Assembly (NCBI GenBank): GCA_947097615.1
Contig: CAMURX010000037.1
Location: 1-12,015 of the forward strand
Direction: 5' to 3'
Length of the DNA stretch: 12,015 bases
Source: an uncultured Neisseria sp.
GTDB lineage: Bacteria; Pseudomonadota; Gammaproteobacteria; Burkholderiales; Neisseriaceae
Shown here: positions 1 through 5,630 of the stretch, piece by piece
Layout: each line of letters opens with the position of its first letter
Position numbering within the stretch: position 1 is the stretch's first letter
Notes under the pieces: model-generated
Told to the model about the DNA's origin: nothing
Database searches by the model: none
Seen by the model: only the letters and a program-made list of their open reading frames with translations
Made by a program: the position numbers and the translations under genes

Positions 1-72
1 TTTGGGGCTGCCCATGCGGCTGCTTTGGCCGCCGCAAAGGATAAGGAGCGGGAGTGGTTCGGTGTCGGGCAT
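1..72 (-). CDS. mobA: Molybdenum cofactor guanylyltransferase MobA, N-terminus only (partial)
   Basis: The first 24 codons of a minus-strand gene are present; the rest lies beyond the left edge. The peptide begins MPDTEPLPLLILCGGQSSRM and continues GSPK, the nucleotide-binding signature of MobA-like NTP transferases (LxGGxSxRMGxxK), with the conserved Gly-Gly, Arg-Met-Gly and Lys residues in place. MobA uses GTP to attach GMP to molybdopterin-Mo in the cytoplasm, giving the bis-guanine-dinucleotide cofactor of nitrate reductases and related enzymes. The ATG is the only one in this frame after a stop at 100-102, but no clear ribosome binding site precedes it. Its position downstream of moaA, moaB and moeA on the same strand fits MobA. 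A cytidylyltransferase (MocA) shares the motif and cannot be excluded from 24 residues. Confidence 0.75.
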   Translation of the reverse strand, partial: MPDTEPLPLLILCGGQSSRMGSPK

Positions 73-138
73 GGTGTACGGGGCGGGTTCAGACGGCCTT
101 TAGCCATGCTGTTTCACCGTGTGCTGGGGTCGGAGAAG

Positions 139-158
139 ATTCCCGCCTGCGCGGGAAT
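139..158. repeat. dRS3 repeat
   Basis: The 20-mer ATTCCCGCCTGCGCGGGAAT fits the neisserial dRS3 consensus ATTCCC-N8-GGGAAT, and GACGG follows as is common for these repeats. It lies in the mobA/ankyrin-gene spacer. dRS3 repeats are known in Neisseria as integration sites for filamentous prophages and as parts of intergenic repeat arrays. An exact reverse-complement copy is at 7144-7163. Confidence 0.85.
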
Positions 159-172
159 GACGGTGTTTAAGG

Positions 173-212
173 TTTCAGGCTGCTTTGCGGCCGTCTGAAA
201 AGCAGCCTGAAA
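173..212. repeat. DUS-variant inverted repeat (hairpin)
   Basis: Two copies of the 12-mer AAGCAGCCTGAA in opposite orientation (174-185 and 200-211) form a 14-bp perfect stem, 173-186 with 199-212. Between them is a third DUS-like word, CGGCCGTCTGAA (188-199), one base off the standard AG-DUS. A further exact AG-DUS is at 88-99. The hairpin sits between the ankyrin gene and mobA and could act as a terminator, but no T-tract follows on either strand. Confidence 0.6.
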
Positions 213-260
213 GCCGGTAGCTTGGGTCGGGATCCAACGGTTTTTTAAGCATACGGGATG

Positions 261-278
261 TTGGGTTCGACAACCCAA
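261..278. terminator. Hairpin just after the DUF2314-ankyrin gene (possible terminator)
   Basis: TTGGGTTCGACAACCCAA is a perfect 7-bp stem with a 4-base loop, starting 6 bases after the stop codon of the minus-strand gene ending at 285. No T-run follows it immediately on the minus strand, so it would be a weak intrinsic terminator or an RNA-stabilising stem. Confidence 0.35.
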
Positions 279-284
279 GCTGCC

Positions 285-1073
285 TTACTGATTCAAAATA
301 TTCGCCAGCTGCGGCCAGCCGATTTCTTTGGCGTAATCGGCCGCGGTGTTGCCGCGCGCGTCGCGCAGCCGGGGATTGGCGCCCATCTCCAGCAGCACGC
401 GCACGCTCTGTGCATTACCGGCGATGGCGGCGTGGTGCAGCATGGTTTGGCCGTTTTCATCGGCTTCATTGGCCGCTGCGGGATGTTTGTCCAAATAATC
501 GCGCAGGCCGGGGGACATATTGATGTCGGCCGGATGCTGCTCAAGGTATTCGGGATGCTCTTCCTGACCGATGGCCAGCAGCACGTTTTGGCCGTCGCCG
601 AAATCCAGCCCACAGGCTTCATCATGGGCACGGCGCTCTTGCTCGTCCATCTGCGCGCGCAGCGCCTGTATGCTGAAACCGCCGCAGGTTTTTTTACCGT
701 AGACCAGCAGCCAGTCGGTAATTTCGCGGTAGGGCAAATCGGTAATGCGCTCGCCTTTCCGAACGATGGTAAGAATATTCGGCTGGTTGATTAAGGTGCC
801 GCTGATATTGACGCCGTCAAAGCAAATATCGTCCAGCCACATGTATTCGGTTTCGATAACCCCCTTGATTTTCTGAGAAAACGGAGCTTTTACTACGGCA
901 TGGCTGAGCCCTTTGACGATACGGCGCTGTTCCCAGTAATACTCACGCCAGAAATATTTGAATGTCTCGCGTGCTTTTTCGGCTGCCTGCCGGAATTGCT
1001 CGTTGTCTTCCCGAACGAAAGATACCGGTTCGGCAGCACGTTTTTTGCCGAAAAGTTTGTCGAAAAATCCCAA
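285..1073 (-). CDS. DUF2314 domain protein with C-terminal ankyrin repeats
   Basis: This 262-residue protein has a basic N-terminus (MGFFDKLFGKKR), no signal peptide and no membrane segment, so it is probably cytoplasmic. Residues about 35-145 resemble the DUF2314 family (E. coli YegJ-like): the pattern EYMWLDDICFDG, SGTLINQP and EITDWLLVYGKKTCGG is typical. Residues about 206-262 form one full ankyrin repeat (GQTMLHHAAIAGNAQSVRVL, then LEMGANP) and a partial one (RGNTAADYAKEIGWPQLANI), usually a protein-binding surface. I chose a TTG start at 1073 because AAGGAGAG lies 5 bases upstream; the frame stays open to a TTG at 1118, but that segment is DUS-derived. Biochemical function is unknown. 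The gene lies 62 bp after moaB and before mobA, so it may be co-transcribed with Moco genes; a role in that pathway is only a guess from position. Confidence 0.85.
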   Translation of the reverse strand: MGFFDKLFGKKRAAEPVSFVREDNEQFRQAAEKARETFKYFWREYYWEQRRIVKGLSHAVVKAPFSQKIKGVIETEYMWLDDICFDGVNISGTLINQPNILTIVRKGERITDLPYREITDWLLVYGKKTCGGFSIQALRAQMDEQERRAHDEACGLDFGDGQNVLLAIGQEEHPEYLEQHPADINMSPGLRDYLDKHPAAANEADENGQTMLHHAAIAGNAQSVRVLLEMGANPRLRDARGNTAADYAKEIGWPQLANILNQ

Positions 1074-1100
1074 TTTGTCTCTCCTTTGGTGTAAACGGTT

Positions 1101-1131
1101 TTCAGGCTGCTTTGGCAACAGGCCGTCTGAA
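1101..1131. repeat. Facing DUS of two dialects between moaB and the ankyrin gene
   Basis: TTCAGGCTGCTT at 1101-1112 (reverse of AAGCAGCCTGAA) faces an exact AG-DUS AGGCCGTCTGAA at 1120-1131. Because the two words differ, the hairpin they could form is imperfect (TTTTCAG pairs, the GC-rich part mismatches). It lies in the 62-bp gap after moaB. Confidence 0.7.
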
Positions 1132-1135
1132 AATC

Positions 1136-1660
1136 TCAGGCTTTATCCCACGCATTAAACACGCGTGTGAAGCCGCAGCTGTTGATGCGGGGGTCGAGTT
1201 GGGGGGCGATGACTTGTTCCCAGGCGGTGCGGCAGGCGCCGGGGGAGCCGGGCAGGCAGAAAATCAGGGTGCGGTTGGCGATGCCGGCGATGGCGCGGGA
1301 TTGGATGGTGGAAAGGCCGATTTCCTGCATGGAGACGGCGCGGAAGACTTCGCCGAAACCGGGGATGGCGCGGTCGAACAGGATTTCTACGGCGTCGGGT
1401 GTGATGTCGCGGTCAAACATGCCGGTACCGCCGGTGATGAGCAATACTTCGACGGCGGGGTCGGCGATGGCGGCGGATGCGGCGGCGCGGATGTCGTATT
1501 TTTCGTCGCGGCAGATTTGGCGGCCTTGCAAAACGTGGCCGCTGCTTTGCAGGGCTTCGGCCAGATAGTCGCCGCTTTTGTCGTCGGCGGCTTTGCGGGT
1601 GTCGCTGGCGGTGAGGATGCGGATGTTTAAAGGGCGGAATTCGGGTGCGGCTTTGTGCAT
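1136..1660 (-). CDS. moaB: Molybdopterin adenylyltransferase family protein MoaB
   Basis: This 174-residue cytoplasmic protein matches the MoaB/MogA family along its whole length. It is closest in recall to E. coli MoaB: LNIRILTASDTRKAADDKSG near the N-terminus, the LLITGGTG loop (73-80), DITPDA (85-90), GFGEVFRAVS, STIQSRAIAGIANRTLIF and PGSPGACRTAWEQVIAPQLD. MogA and many MoaB proteins use ATP to adenylate molybdopterin before MoeA inserts molybdenum. E. coli MoaB itself is dispensable, so in this organism MoaB does that job only if no mogA exists elsewhere. The ATG lies 3 bases after the moaA stop, and its GGAGG ribosome binding site overlaps the last moaA codons, which indicates translational coupling. 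Confidence 0.93.
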   Translation of the reverse strand: MHKAAPEFRPLNIRILTASDTRKAADDKSGDYLAEALQSSGHVLQGRQICRDEKYDIRAAASAAIADPAVEVLLITGGTGMFDRDITPDAVEILFDRAIPGFGEVFRAVSMQEIGLSTIQSRAIAGIANRTLIFCLPGSPGACRTAWEQVIAPQLDPRINSCGFTRVFNAWDKA

Positions 1661-1663
1661 GGT

Positions 1664-2650
1664 TTAGCCTCCGGTCATGGACAGGTTGGTAATCAGGCCG
1701 ACTTTTTTGTCGTGCAGGTAATGGTGTTCGGGCTTTTGGGCGACGGTGTCGTACAGGTAGCGTTGCAAGCCGTCTGAATCGGCGTTTTTGAGATAGTCGC
1801 GCAAATCGTAGGCGATGCCGCCAAACAGGCACAGGTGCATTTTGCCTTGGGCGGTAACGCGCAGGCGGTTGCAGCTTTTGCAAAAGTCTTCGCTGTAGGG
1901 GGCGATGAAGCCGATGCTGCCGGCAAAATCGCGGTGGAAGTATTCGCGGGCGGGGCCGGCGTGCGGCAGGCGCGGCATCAGCTGCCAGCCCTGCTCTTGC
2001 AGGCCGCGCTCGATTTTGGCGGCGGAAAGATGCTGGCTGTTGAAGAAACCGAGATTGTCACCGGTTTGCATCAGCTCGATAAAACGCAGGGTTACAGGGC
2101 GGTGTTTAACAAAATCGAGCGCGTCGGCCAGGGTGCGTTCGGCGTAGCGGCGCAGCAGCAGAGTGTTGATTTTTATGCCGTAAAAACCGCTCTCGAGAAT
2201 GGCGTCAAGGTCGCGCAGGATGTTGCTGCACTCGCGTTTGCCGGTAATTTCGTAAAACACTTCGGGGTCGAAGCTGTCGATGCTGATGTTGAGTTTGTCG
2301 AGGCCGGCCGCGCGGTAGGCGGGAAAGAGTTTGCCAAGTCTAAATGCATTGGTAGTCAGGGCGACGTTTTCGATTTCGGGCGCGGCTTTGCAGGCGGCGA
2401 TGATGTCGGCCAGGTCGCGGCGCAGGGTGGGCTCACCGCCGGTGATGCGGATTTTGCGCGTGCCGCAGCGGGCAAAGGTGTTGACCAGCGTTTCGATTTC
2501 GGCAAGCGACATTTCGTCGGGCTTGGCCTTGCCCTGGTAGCCGTCGGGCAGGCAGTAGGTGCAGCGGTAGTTGCACAGGTCGGTAACGGACAGGCGCAAA
2601 TAGCTCAGACGGCGGTTGAAGGGGTCGGTAAGCGGGGCGGTGTTGTTCAT
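1664..2650 (-). CDS. moaA: GTP 3',8-cyclase MoaA (radical SAM)
   Basis: This 328-residue protein has the family's normal length. It starts the Moco pathway: with S-adenosylmethionine it converts GTP to 3',8-cyclo-7,8-dihydro-GTP, which MoaC then processes. The radical-SAM cluster motif CNYRCTYC gives Cys26, Cys30 and Cys33. The C-terminal substrate-side 4Fe-4S cluster has the expected C-x2-C-x13-C spacing at Cys257, Cys260 and Cys274. The SAM-binding ITGGEP, the ISIDSFDPEVF strand and the essential C-terminal Gly-Gly are all present. The ATG at 2650 has only a weak ribosome binding site (CCGAGA). moaB follows by 3 bp; the 215-bp upstream spacer is rich in DUS. A near-match DUS (AAGCCGTCTGAA) lies inside the gene close to its 3' end. 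Confidence 0.96.
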   Translation of the reverse strand: MNNTAPLTDPFNRRLSYLRLSVTDLCNYRCTYCLPDGYQGKAKPDEMSLAEIETLVNTFARCGTRKIRITGGEPTLRRDLADIIAACKAAPEIENVALTTNAFRLGKLFPAYRAAGLDKLNISIDSFDPEVFYEITGKRECSNILRDLDAILESGFYGIKINTLLLRRYAERTLADALDFVKHRPVTLRFIELMQTGDNLGFFNSQHLSAAKIERGLQEQGWQLMPRLPHAGPAREYFHRDFAGSIGFIAPYSEDFCKSCNRLRVTAQGKMHLCLFGGIAYDLRDYLKNADSDGLQRYLYDTVAQKPEHHYLHDKKVGLITNLSMTGG

Positions 2651-2692
2651 GGCGTATCTCGGGGGTGTGCATGGGGTGTGGTGGTTTAGGGG

Positions 2693-2814
2693 TTCAGGCT
2701 GCTTTTTTGTTTTTCAGACGGCCTTTGGCGGTTTCAGGCTGCCTTTGTGTGTTTGGCAACTGTGTGCGTGGCAATGACGGCATTTAAGGTTTCAGGCTGC
2801 TTTTCAGACGGCCT
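2693..2814. repeat. DUS cluster upstream of moaA
   Basis: Five DUS words lie in the same orientation in 122 bp: AAGCAGCCTGAA variants (2693-2704, 2791-2802), exact AG-DUS (2713-2724, 2803-2814) and an exact AGGCAGCCTGAA (2733-2744), all read on the minus strand. The last two are joined end to end without a spacer. ATGACGG and TTTAAGGTTTCAGGCTGCTT (about 2773-2802) repeat what is seen next to the dRS3 at 139-185. No gene is visible in 2651-2865. Confidence 0.75.
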
Positions 2815-2830
2815 TTTGCCGTTTTGCAAA

Positions 2831-2868
2831 CGGCTGTCGGATACAAGTATCCGACCTACGGGCTTTCA
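2831..2868. repeat. Palindromic repeat, copy 1 (3' side of racemase)
   Basis: The block contains the perfect palindrome GTCGGATACAAGTATCCGAC (9-bp arms, AA centre) followed by CTACGGG and a DUS (2865-2876). A diverged copy in the same orientation is at 3641-3678, so the two bracket the racemase gene. The DUS supplies the racemase stop codon. Confidence 0.75.
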
Positions 2869-3564
2869 GGCTGCCTGTACCAAGGCCGCGTCCACGGCCG
2901 CGAGCGCGTGGATGGCGGTGCTGTCGAACACGGGCAGCGGGCTGGTTTCTTCGTTTACGATCAGGCAGATTTCGGTGCAGCCGAGTATCACGCCCTGTGC
3001 GCCCGCGTCTTTCAGACGGCCTATCGCGTTGCGGAAATACGCCGCCGATTCGTTCTTGATTTGGTTCAGGCACAGTTCTTCAAAAATAATGCGGTGGATT
3101 TCGTCTTGTTCCGCGCCGCCCGGCACCAGGGTTTGCACGCCCTGCGCGGCCATGCGTTCGGTGTAGAAGCCGTCGCTCATGGTAAAGCGGGTGCCGAGCA
3201 GGCCGACGGTGCTTAAGCCTTGCCGTTTGACTGCGGCGGCGGTGGCATCGACGATGTGCAGCAGCGGAATCTTGACGGCAGCTTCGATGGCGGGGGCGAC
3301 TTTGTGCATGGTGTTGGTGGCCAAGAGCAGCAGATCCGCGCCTGCGGTTTCGAGTTTGGCCGCGCTTGCCGCCAGCACGCGGCCTGCCGCCGCCCAGTCG
3401 CCGCTTTGTTGCAGGCGGACGATTTCTTCAAAATCGACGCTGTGCATCACGATGTCCGCGCTGCGGTTGCCGCCGAGCCTGCGATTGGTTTCGCGGTTGA
3501 CGGCCTGATAGTACAGCACGGTGCTTTCGGGACTCATGCCGCCGATGATGCCGATGGTTTTCAT
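2866..3564 (-). CDS. Aspartate/glutamate racemase family protein (YgeA-like)
   Basis: This 232-residue cytoplasmic protein is a PLP-independent amino acid racemase of the Asp/Glu/hydantoin family. It resembles E. coli YgeA throughout: MKTIGIIGGMSPEST, HSVDFEEI, ATNTMHKVAPAIE, HIVDATA, LLGTRFTM, IIFEELCLNQ, GVILGCTEI and LPVFDSTAIHA. Such enzymes normally use two cysteines. Here the first site is Thr83 (ATNTMHK) and the second is Cys196, which matches the Thr/Cys arrangement I recall for E. coli YgeA, an L-Asp/L-Glu-specific racemase. The ATG has AAAGGA 6 bases upstream. The last codons (VQAA-stop) are read from a DUS, and another exact DUS (3011-3022) is inside the gene, encoding GRLK. It sits between moeA and moaA with no evident link to Moco; the substrate is not proven by sequence. 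Confidence 0.88.
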   Translation of the reverse strand: MKTIGIIGGMSPESTVLYYQAVNRETNRRLGGNRSADIVMHSVDFEEIVRLQQSGDWAAAGRVLAASAAKLETAGADLLLLATNTMHKVAPAIEAAVKIPLLHIVDATAAAVKRQGLSTVGLLGTRFTMSDGFYTERMAAQGVQTLVPGGAEQDEIHRIIFEELCLNQIKNESAAYFRNAIGRLKDAGAQGVILGCTEICLIVNEETSPLPVFDSTAIHALAAVDAALVQAA

Positions 3565-3640
3565 GGTTTTCCTTTGCCTTGCACCGCCGTTGCGGGCGGC
3601 GGTTTCGGGGTTTCAGGCTGCCTTGATGCCGCCTTGCGGG

Positions 3641-3678
3641 CGGCTGTCGGATACGGGTATCCGGCCTACGGGTTTCAG
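3641..3678. repeat. Palindromic repeat, copy 2 (5' side of racemase)
   Basis: This diverged copy of the block at 2831-2868 (CGGCTGTCGGATAC, then GGGTATCCGGCCTACGGG) has the same orientation and is again followed directly by a DUS (3674-3685). Small GC-rich hairpins built on GCCGCC-TTGCG-GGCGGC lie just left of it (about 3588-3645), and an exact AGGCAGCCTGAA is at 3612-3623 on the minus strand. No gene is visible in 3565-3780. Confidence 0.7.
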
Positions 3679-3692
3679 ACGGCCTTTCTGAT

Positions 3693-3733
3693 TTTCAGGC
3701 TGCCCTGCCCTGTTTGGCAAAGGCAGCCTGAAA
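3693..3733 (-). terminator. DUS hairpin downstream of moeA
   Basis: TTTCAGGCTGCC (3693-3704) pairs perfectly with GGCAGCCTGAAA (3722-3733) across a 17-base loop, 47 bases after the moeA stop. Inverted DUS pairs commonly serve as terminators in Neisseria. There is no T-run after the stem on the minus strand, so termination may be partial. Confidence 0.45.
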
Positions 3734-3780
3734 CTGCGGGGCGTATTGTACCCTGCCCTGCCCCCATGCCTATAAATTCC

Positions 3781-5010
3781 TTATAAAAACGCGTCGGTAA
3801 AGGGCTGCACGGTGACGCTTTCGCCTACTGCTAAAGAGCCGCTTTCGGCGGGGAGAACCAGATAGGCGTTGGCGCGGGAAACTTGCAGGATGCGGTGCGA
3901 ATCCTGGCTGCCGCAGGGGCGGGCGTGCCATGTGCCATCGGTCTGGCGCTCGATGATGCCGCGCTGGATGTCCATGCGGCTGTGGTTTTTCTTCACGGGC
4001 GCGCTCAATACGGCTTGAAAACGCAGCGGCTCGGGGATGTCGGCCGCACCGCAGAGCTGCCACAGGGCGGCTTTCAGGAAGATGTCGAAGCCGACAAAGC
4101 CGGAAACGGGGTTGCCCGGCATTCCGAAAAACCAGGTTTTCATCATGCGGCCGAAGACGAAGGGTTTGCCGGGTTTGAGGGCGACTTTGTAGTGGTGGAC
4201 GCTGCCGACGCGCTCGACGGCGGTGCGCATAAAGTCGTAATCGCCCACGGACACGCCGCCGGTGGTGATGAGTACGTCGGCTGTGCGGATGACTTCATCG
4301 AAGACGTGCAGGATGTCTTCCAAATCGTCGCCGACTTGTTTGAAGTCGATGATTTCGACGGGCAGGCGGGCGAGGCGGGCGGCGAGCATGGCGCGGTTAC
4401 TGTCGTAGATTTGGTCGTCGCGGCCGGTATCGGGTTCGCCGGGTTCTAAAAGTTCGTTGCCGCTGGAGAGTAGGGCGACGCGGATTTTGCGGTGTACGGG
4501 CACTTCGCCGTAACCGAGCGCGGCCAGGAGCATGATGTCGGCTTCGCGCAGGATGCGTCCGGCGGTAAGCACGGTGTCGCCGGCGGCGATTTCTTCGCCT
4601 TTGCGGCGGATGTTTGCGCCTTCGGACACGTCTTTTGCCAATGTGATGCGGCCATCTGAAAGGCTGACGTTTTCTTGAATAATGACGGTGTTGCAGTCGT
4701 CGGGAACAACCGCGCCGGTCATAATCCGCACGCACGCGCCTTTTAGCAGGCAGCCTGAAAAGGCTTGTCCGGCCACGGATTCGCCCACCACTGCCCACTC
4801 GCTGCCTGCGTTTGCGGCCGATTGCAGGGCGTAGCCGTCCATCGCCGAGATGTCGGCGGGGGGAATGTTGACGGCGGAGACGATTTCTTGGGCGAGAACG
4901 CGGCCGACAGCGGCGGCCACGGGCACGGTTTCGGTTTCGAGCGGCTGGGGATGGTCGGCGATTTTGTCGTAAATCAGGGTTTGCAGTTCGTGAACGGGGG
5001 TGAGTGCCAT
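3781..5010 (-). CDS. moeA: Molybdopterin molybdenumtransferase MoeA
   Basis: This 409-residue cytoplasmic enzyme inserts molybdate into adenylated molybdopterin. Its length is normal for MoeA and the family signatures are complete: PPADISAMDGYAL with Asp58, IMTGAVVPDDCNTVI, GANIRRKGEEIAAGD, VALLSSGNEL, QIYDSNRAML, VGDDLEDI with Asp228, VLITTGGVSVGDYDFM, KVALKPGKPF with Lys275 and Lys279, and FFGMPGNPVSGFV. These correspond to E. coli MoeA active-site positions Asp59, Asp228, Lys275 and Lys279. The ATG has AAAGGA about 8 bases upstream. An exact DUS of the AGGCAGCCTGAA type lies in the coding sequence (4748-4759) and reads as FSGCL. It is the first gene of the minus-strand Moco block; the 620-bp repeat region upstream presumably carries its promoter, but I cannot place it. 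Confidence 0.96.
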   Translation of the reverse strand: MALTPVHELQTLIYDKIADHPQPLETETVPVAAAVGRVLAQEIVSAVNIPPADISAMDGYALQSAANAGSEWAVVGESVAGQAFSGCLLKGACVRIMTGAVVPDDCNTVIIQENVSLSDGRITLAKDVSEGANIRRKGEEIAAGDTVLTAGRILREADIMLLAALGYGEVPVHRKIRVALLSSGNELLEPGEPDTGRDDQIYDSNRAMLAARLARLPVEIIDFKQVGDDLEDILHVFDEVIRTADVLITTGGVSVGDYDFMRTAVERVGSVHHYKVALKPGKPFVFGRMMKTWFFGMPGNPVSGFVGFDIFLKAALWQLCGAADIPEPLRFQAVLSAPVKKNHSRMDIQRGIIERQTDGTWHARPCGSQDSHRILQVSRANAYLVLPAESGSLAVGESVTVQPFTDAFL

Positions 5011-5113
5011 TGGGGTGTTCCTTTTGCGGTTTTGTGGCGGGTTTGGGGTCTCAGACTGCTTTGTGGCGGTTTAGGCCGTCTAAAAAGCTGGTTAGGCAGC
5101 CTGAAAGCAAAAA

Positions 5114-5360
5114 CACAGGTAGGGCGTGCGGGGCATCGTGAATTAGGGGCTGTTGACATTTGGTATTGCGGCAGCTTTTTCGCCGTAAAACGGCATCTGC
5201 CACGTTGAAAACACTCGCCAATGGGCGGCATTGGCTCGCGTTTTCGCCTTGCATCTGCCGCTTTCCGACAAAAAATCCGCTTCGCAAACCAATTGTCAAC
5301 AGCCCCCTAGGAGCAACCGTTGGGCAACGGCGATGCGGCGGCCGCACGCCCTACTTGTGC
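5114..5360. repeat. Outer inverted repeat surrounding the MITE-like element
   Basis: Left arm 5114-5138 (CACAGGTAGGGCGTGCGG, then GGCATCG) and right arm 5331-5360 (CGATGCGGCGGCCGCACGCC, then CTACTTGTGC) are reverse complements over GTAGGGCGTGCGG and GCATCG, with a 4-base size difference. Without the inner element the arms would be about 28 bases apart, so this looks like a long-stem palindromic repeat split by a later insertion. A small hairpin, CCGTTGGGCAACGG, is at 5317-5330. Confidence 0.65.
5146..5307. mobile_element. MITE-like element with about 19-bp terminal inverted repeats
   Basis: Both ends carry GGGGCTGTTGACAWTTGGT in inverted orientation: the left copy begins at 5146, and the right copy is read on the minus strand from 5306 or 5307. 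The copies differ at one position apart from one extra G. TA flanks both sides (5144-5145 and 5308-5309), consistent with a TA target duplication as made by IS630/Tc1-type transposases. The 120-bp interior has no gene, so movement would need a transposase in trans. I do not recognise the parent insertion sequence. Confidence 0.6.
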
Positions 5361-5455
5361 TTTCGTGCGGGTGGGTTTGGGGTTTCAAACGGCCTTTCAG
5401 GCTGCTTGGTTGAGCTTGGGCGGCGTAAGACCGTCTGAACAGTCTGCCTCTTGAT

Positions 5456-5582
5456 TCCCTCCCCTGCTCTGCGGGGGAGGGTCAGGGTGGGGGTGGCGGT
5501 TGGCAAACCGCTTGGCGGCAGGCATTTCTGCTGCGGCCACTGCCCCTACCCCGGCCCTCCCCCGCAAGCGGGAGAGGGAGTT
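5456..5582. repeat. REPIN-like pair of inverted GC-rich hairpins
   Basis: Left arm about 5459-5493 and right arm about 5543-5580 are long imperfect reverse complements of each other, sharing TGCGGGGGAGGG and GGGT-GGGG patterns. Each arm also folds on its own (CCCTCCCC with GGGGGAGGG; CCCTCCCCCGC with GCGGGAGAGGG). Two REP-like hairpins facing each other around a short spacer is the layout of a REPIN. The spacer has a further small stem, GCGGTTGGCAAACCGC. Confidence 0.55.
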
Positions 5583-5587
5583 CATAG

Positions 5588-5624
5588 CAGCCTGAAAATA
5601 TCGCAACGGCTTTTCAGGCTGCCT
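5588..5624 (-). terminator. DUS hairpin immediately after narK2
   Basis: GCAGCCTGAAAA (about 5588-5599) pairs with TTTTCAGGCTGC (5611-5622); the right arm is an exact AGGCAGCCTGAA on the minus strand (5613-5624). It begins 6 bases after the narK2 stop codon, the usual place for a neisserial DUS terminator, though no T-tract follows. Confidence 0.5.
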
Positions 5625-5630
5625 TGTCCG

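Larger units (their letters stand above)
5011..5630. other. Gene-free 620-bp repeat region between narK2 and moeA
   Basis: No convincing gene is seen on either strand; open frames here run through repeats. From left to right it holds: degenerate and exact DUS (AGGCAGCCTGAA at 5094-5105); an outer inverted repeat enclosing a MITE-like element; further DUS variants (about 5383-5440); a REPIN-like pair of hairpins; and a DUS hairpin next to the narK2 stop. The moeA promoter must lie here or be borrowed from one of the repeats. Confidence 0.7.

Noticed and set aside
1074..1118. N-terminal extension of the DUF2314-ankyrin gene from a TTG at 1118
   Set aside because: The extra residues are encoded by a DUS and by the ribosome binding site itself; AAGGAGAG clearly points to the TTG at 1073.
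1835..2689. Plus-strand open frame opposite moaA
   Set aside because: It is a Gly/Val/Ala-rich shadow of MoaA, whose motifs are complete on the minus strand.
2693..2814. Regularly repeated words as a CRISPR array
   Set aside because: The repeated units are 12-base DUS words with irregular spacing and two different sequences, not 23-40 base repeats with uniform spacers.
5051..5347. Small minus-strand open frame across the MITE-like region
   Set aside because: It runs through the outer repeat, the element and a DUS; its sequence is explained by the repeats and shows no domain or ribosome binding site.
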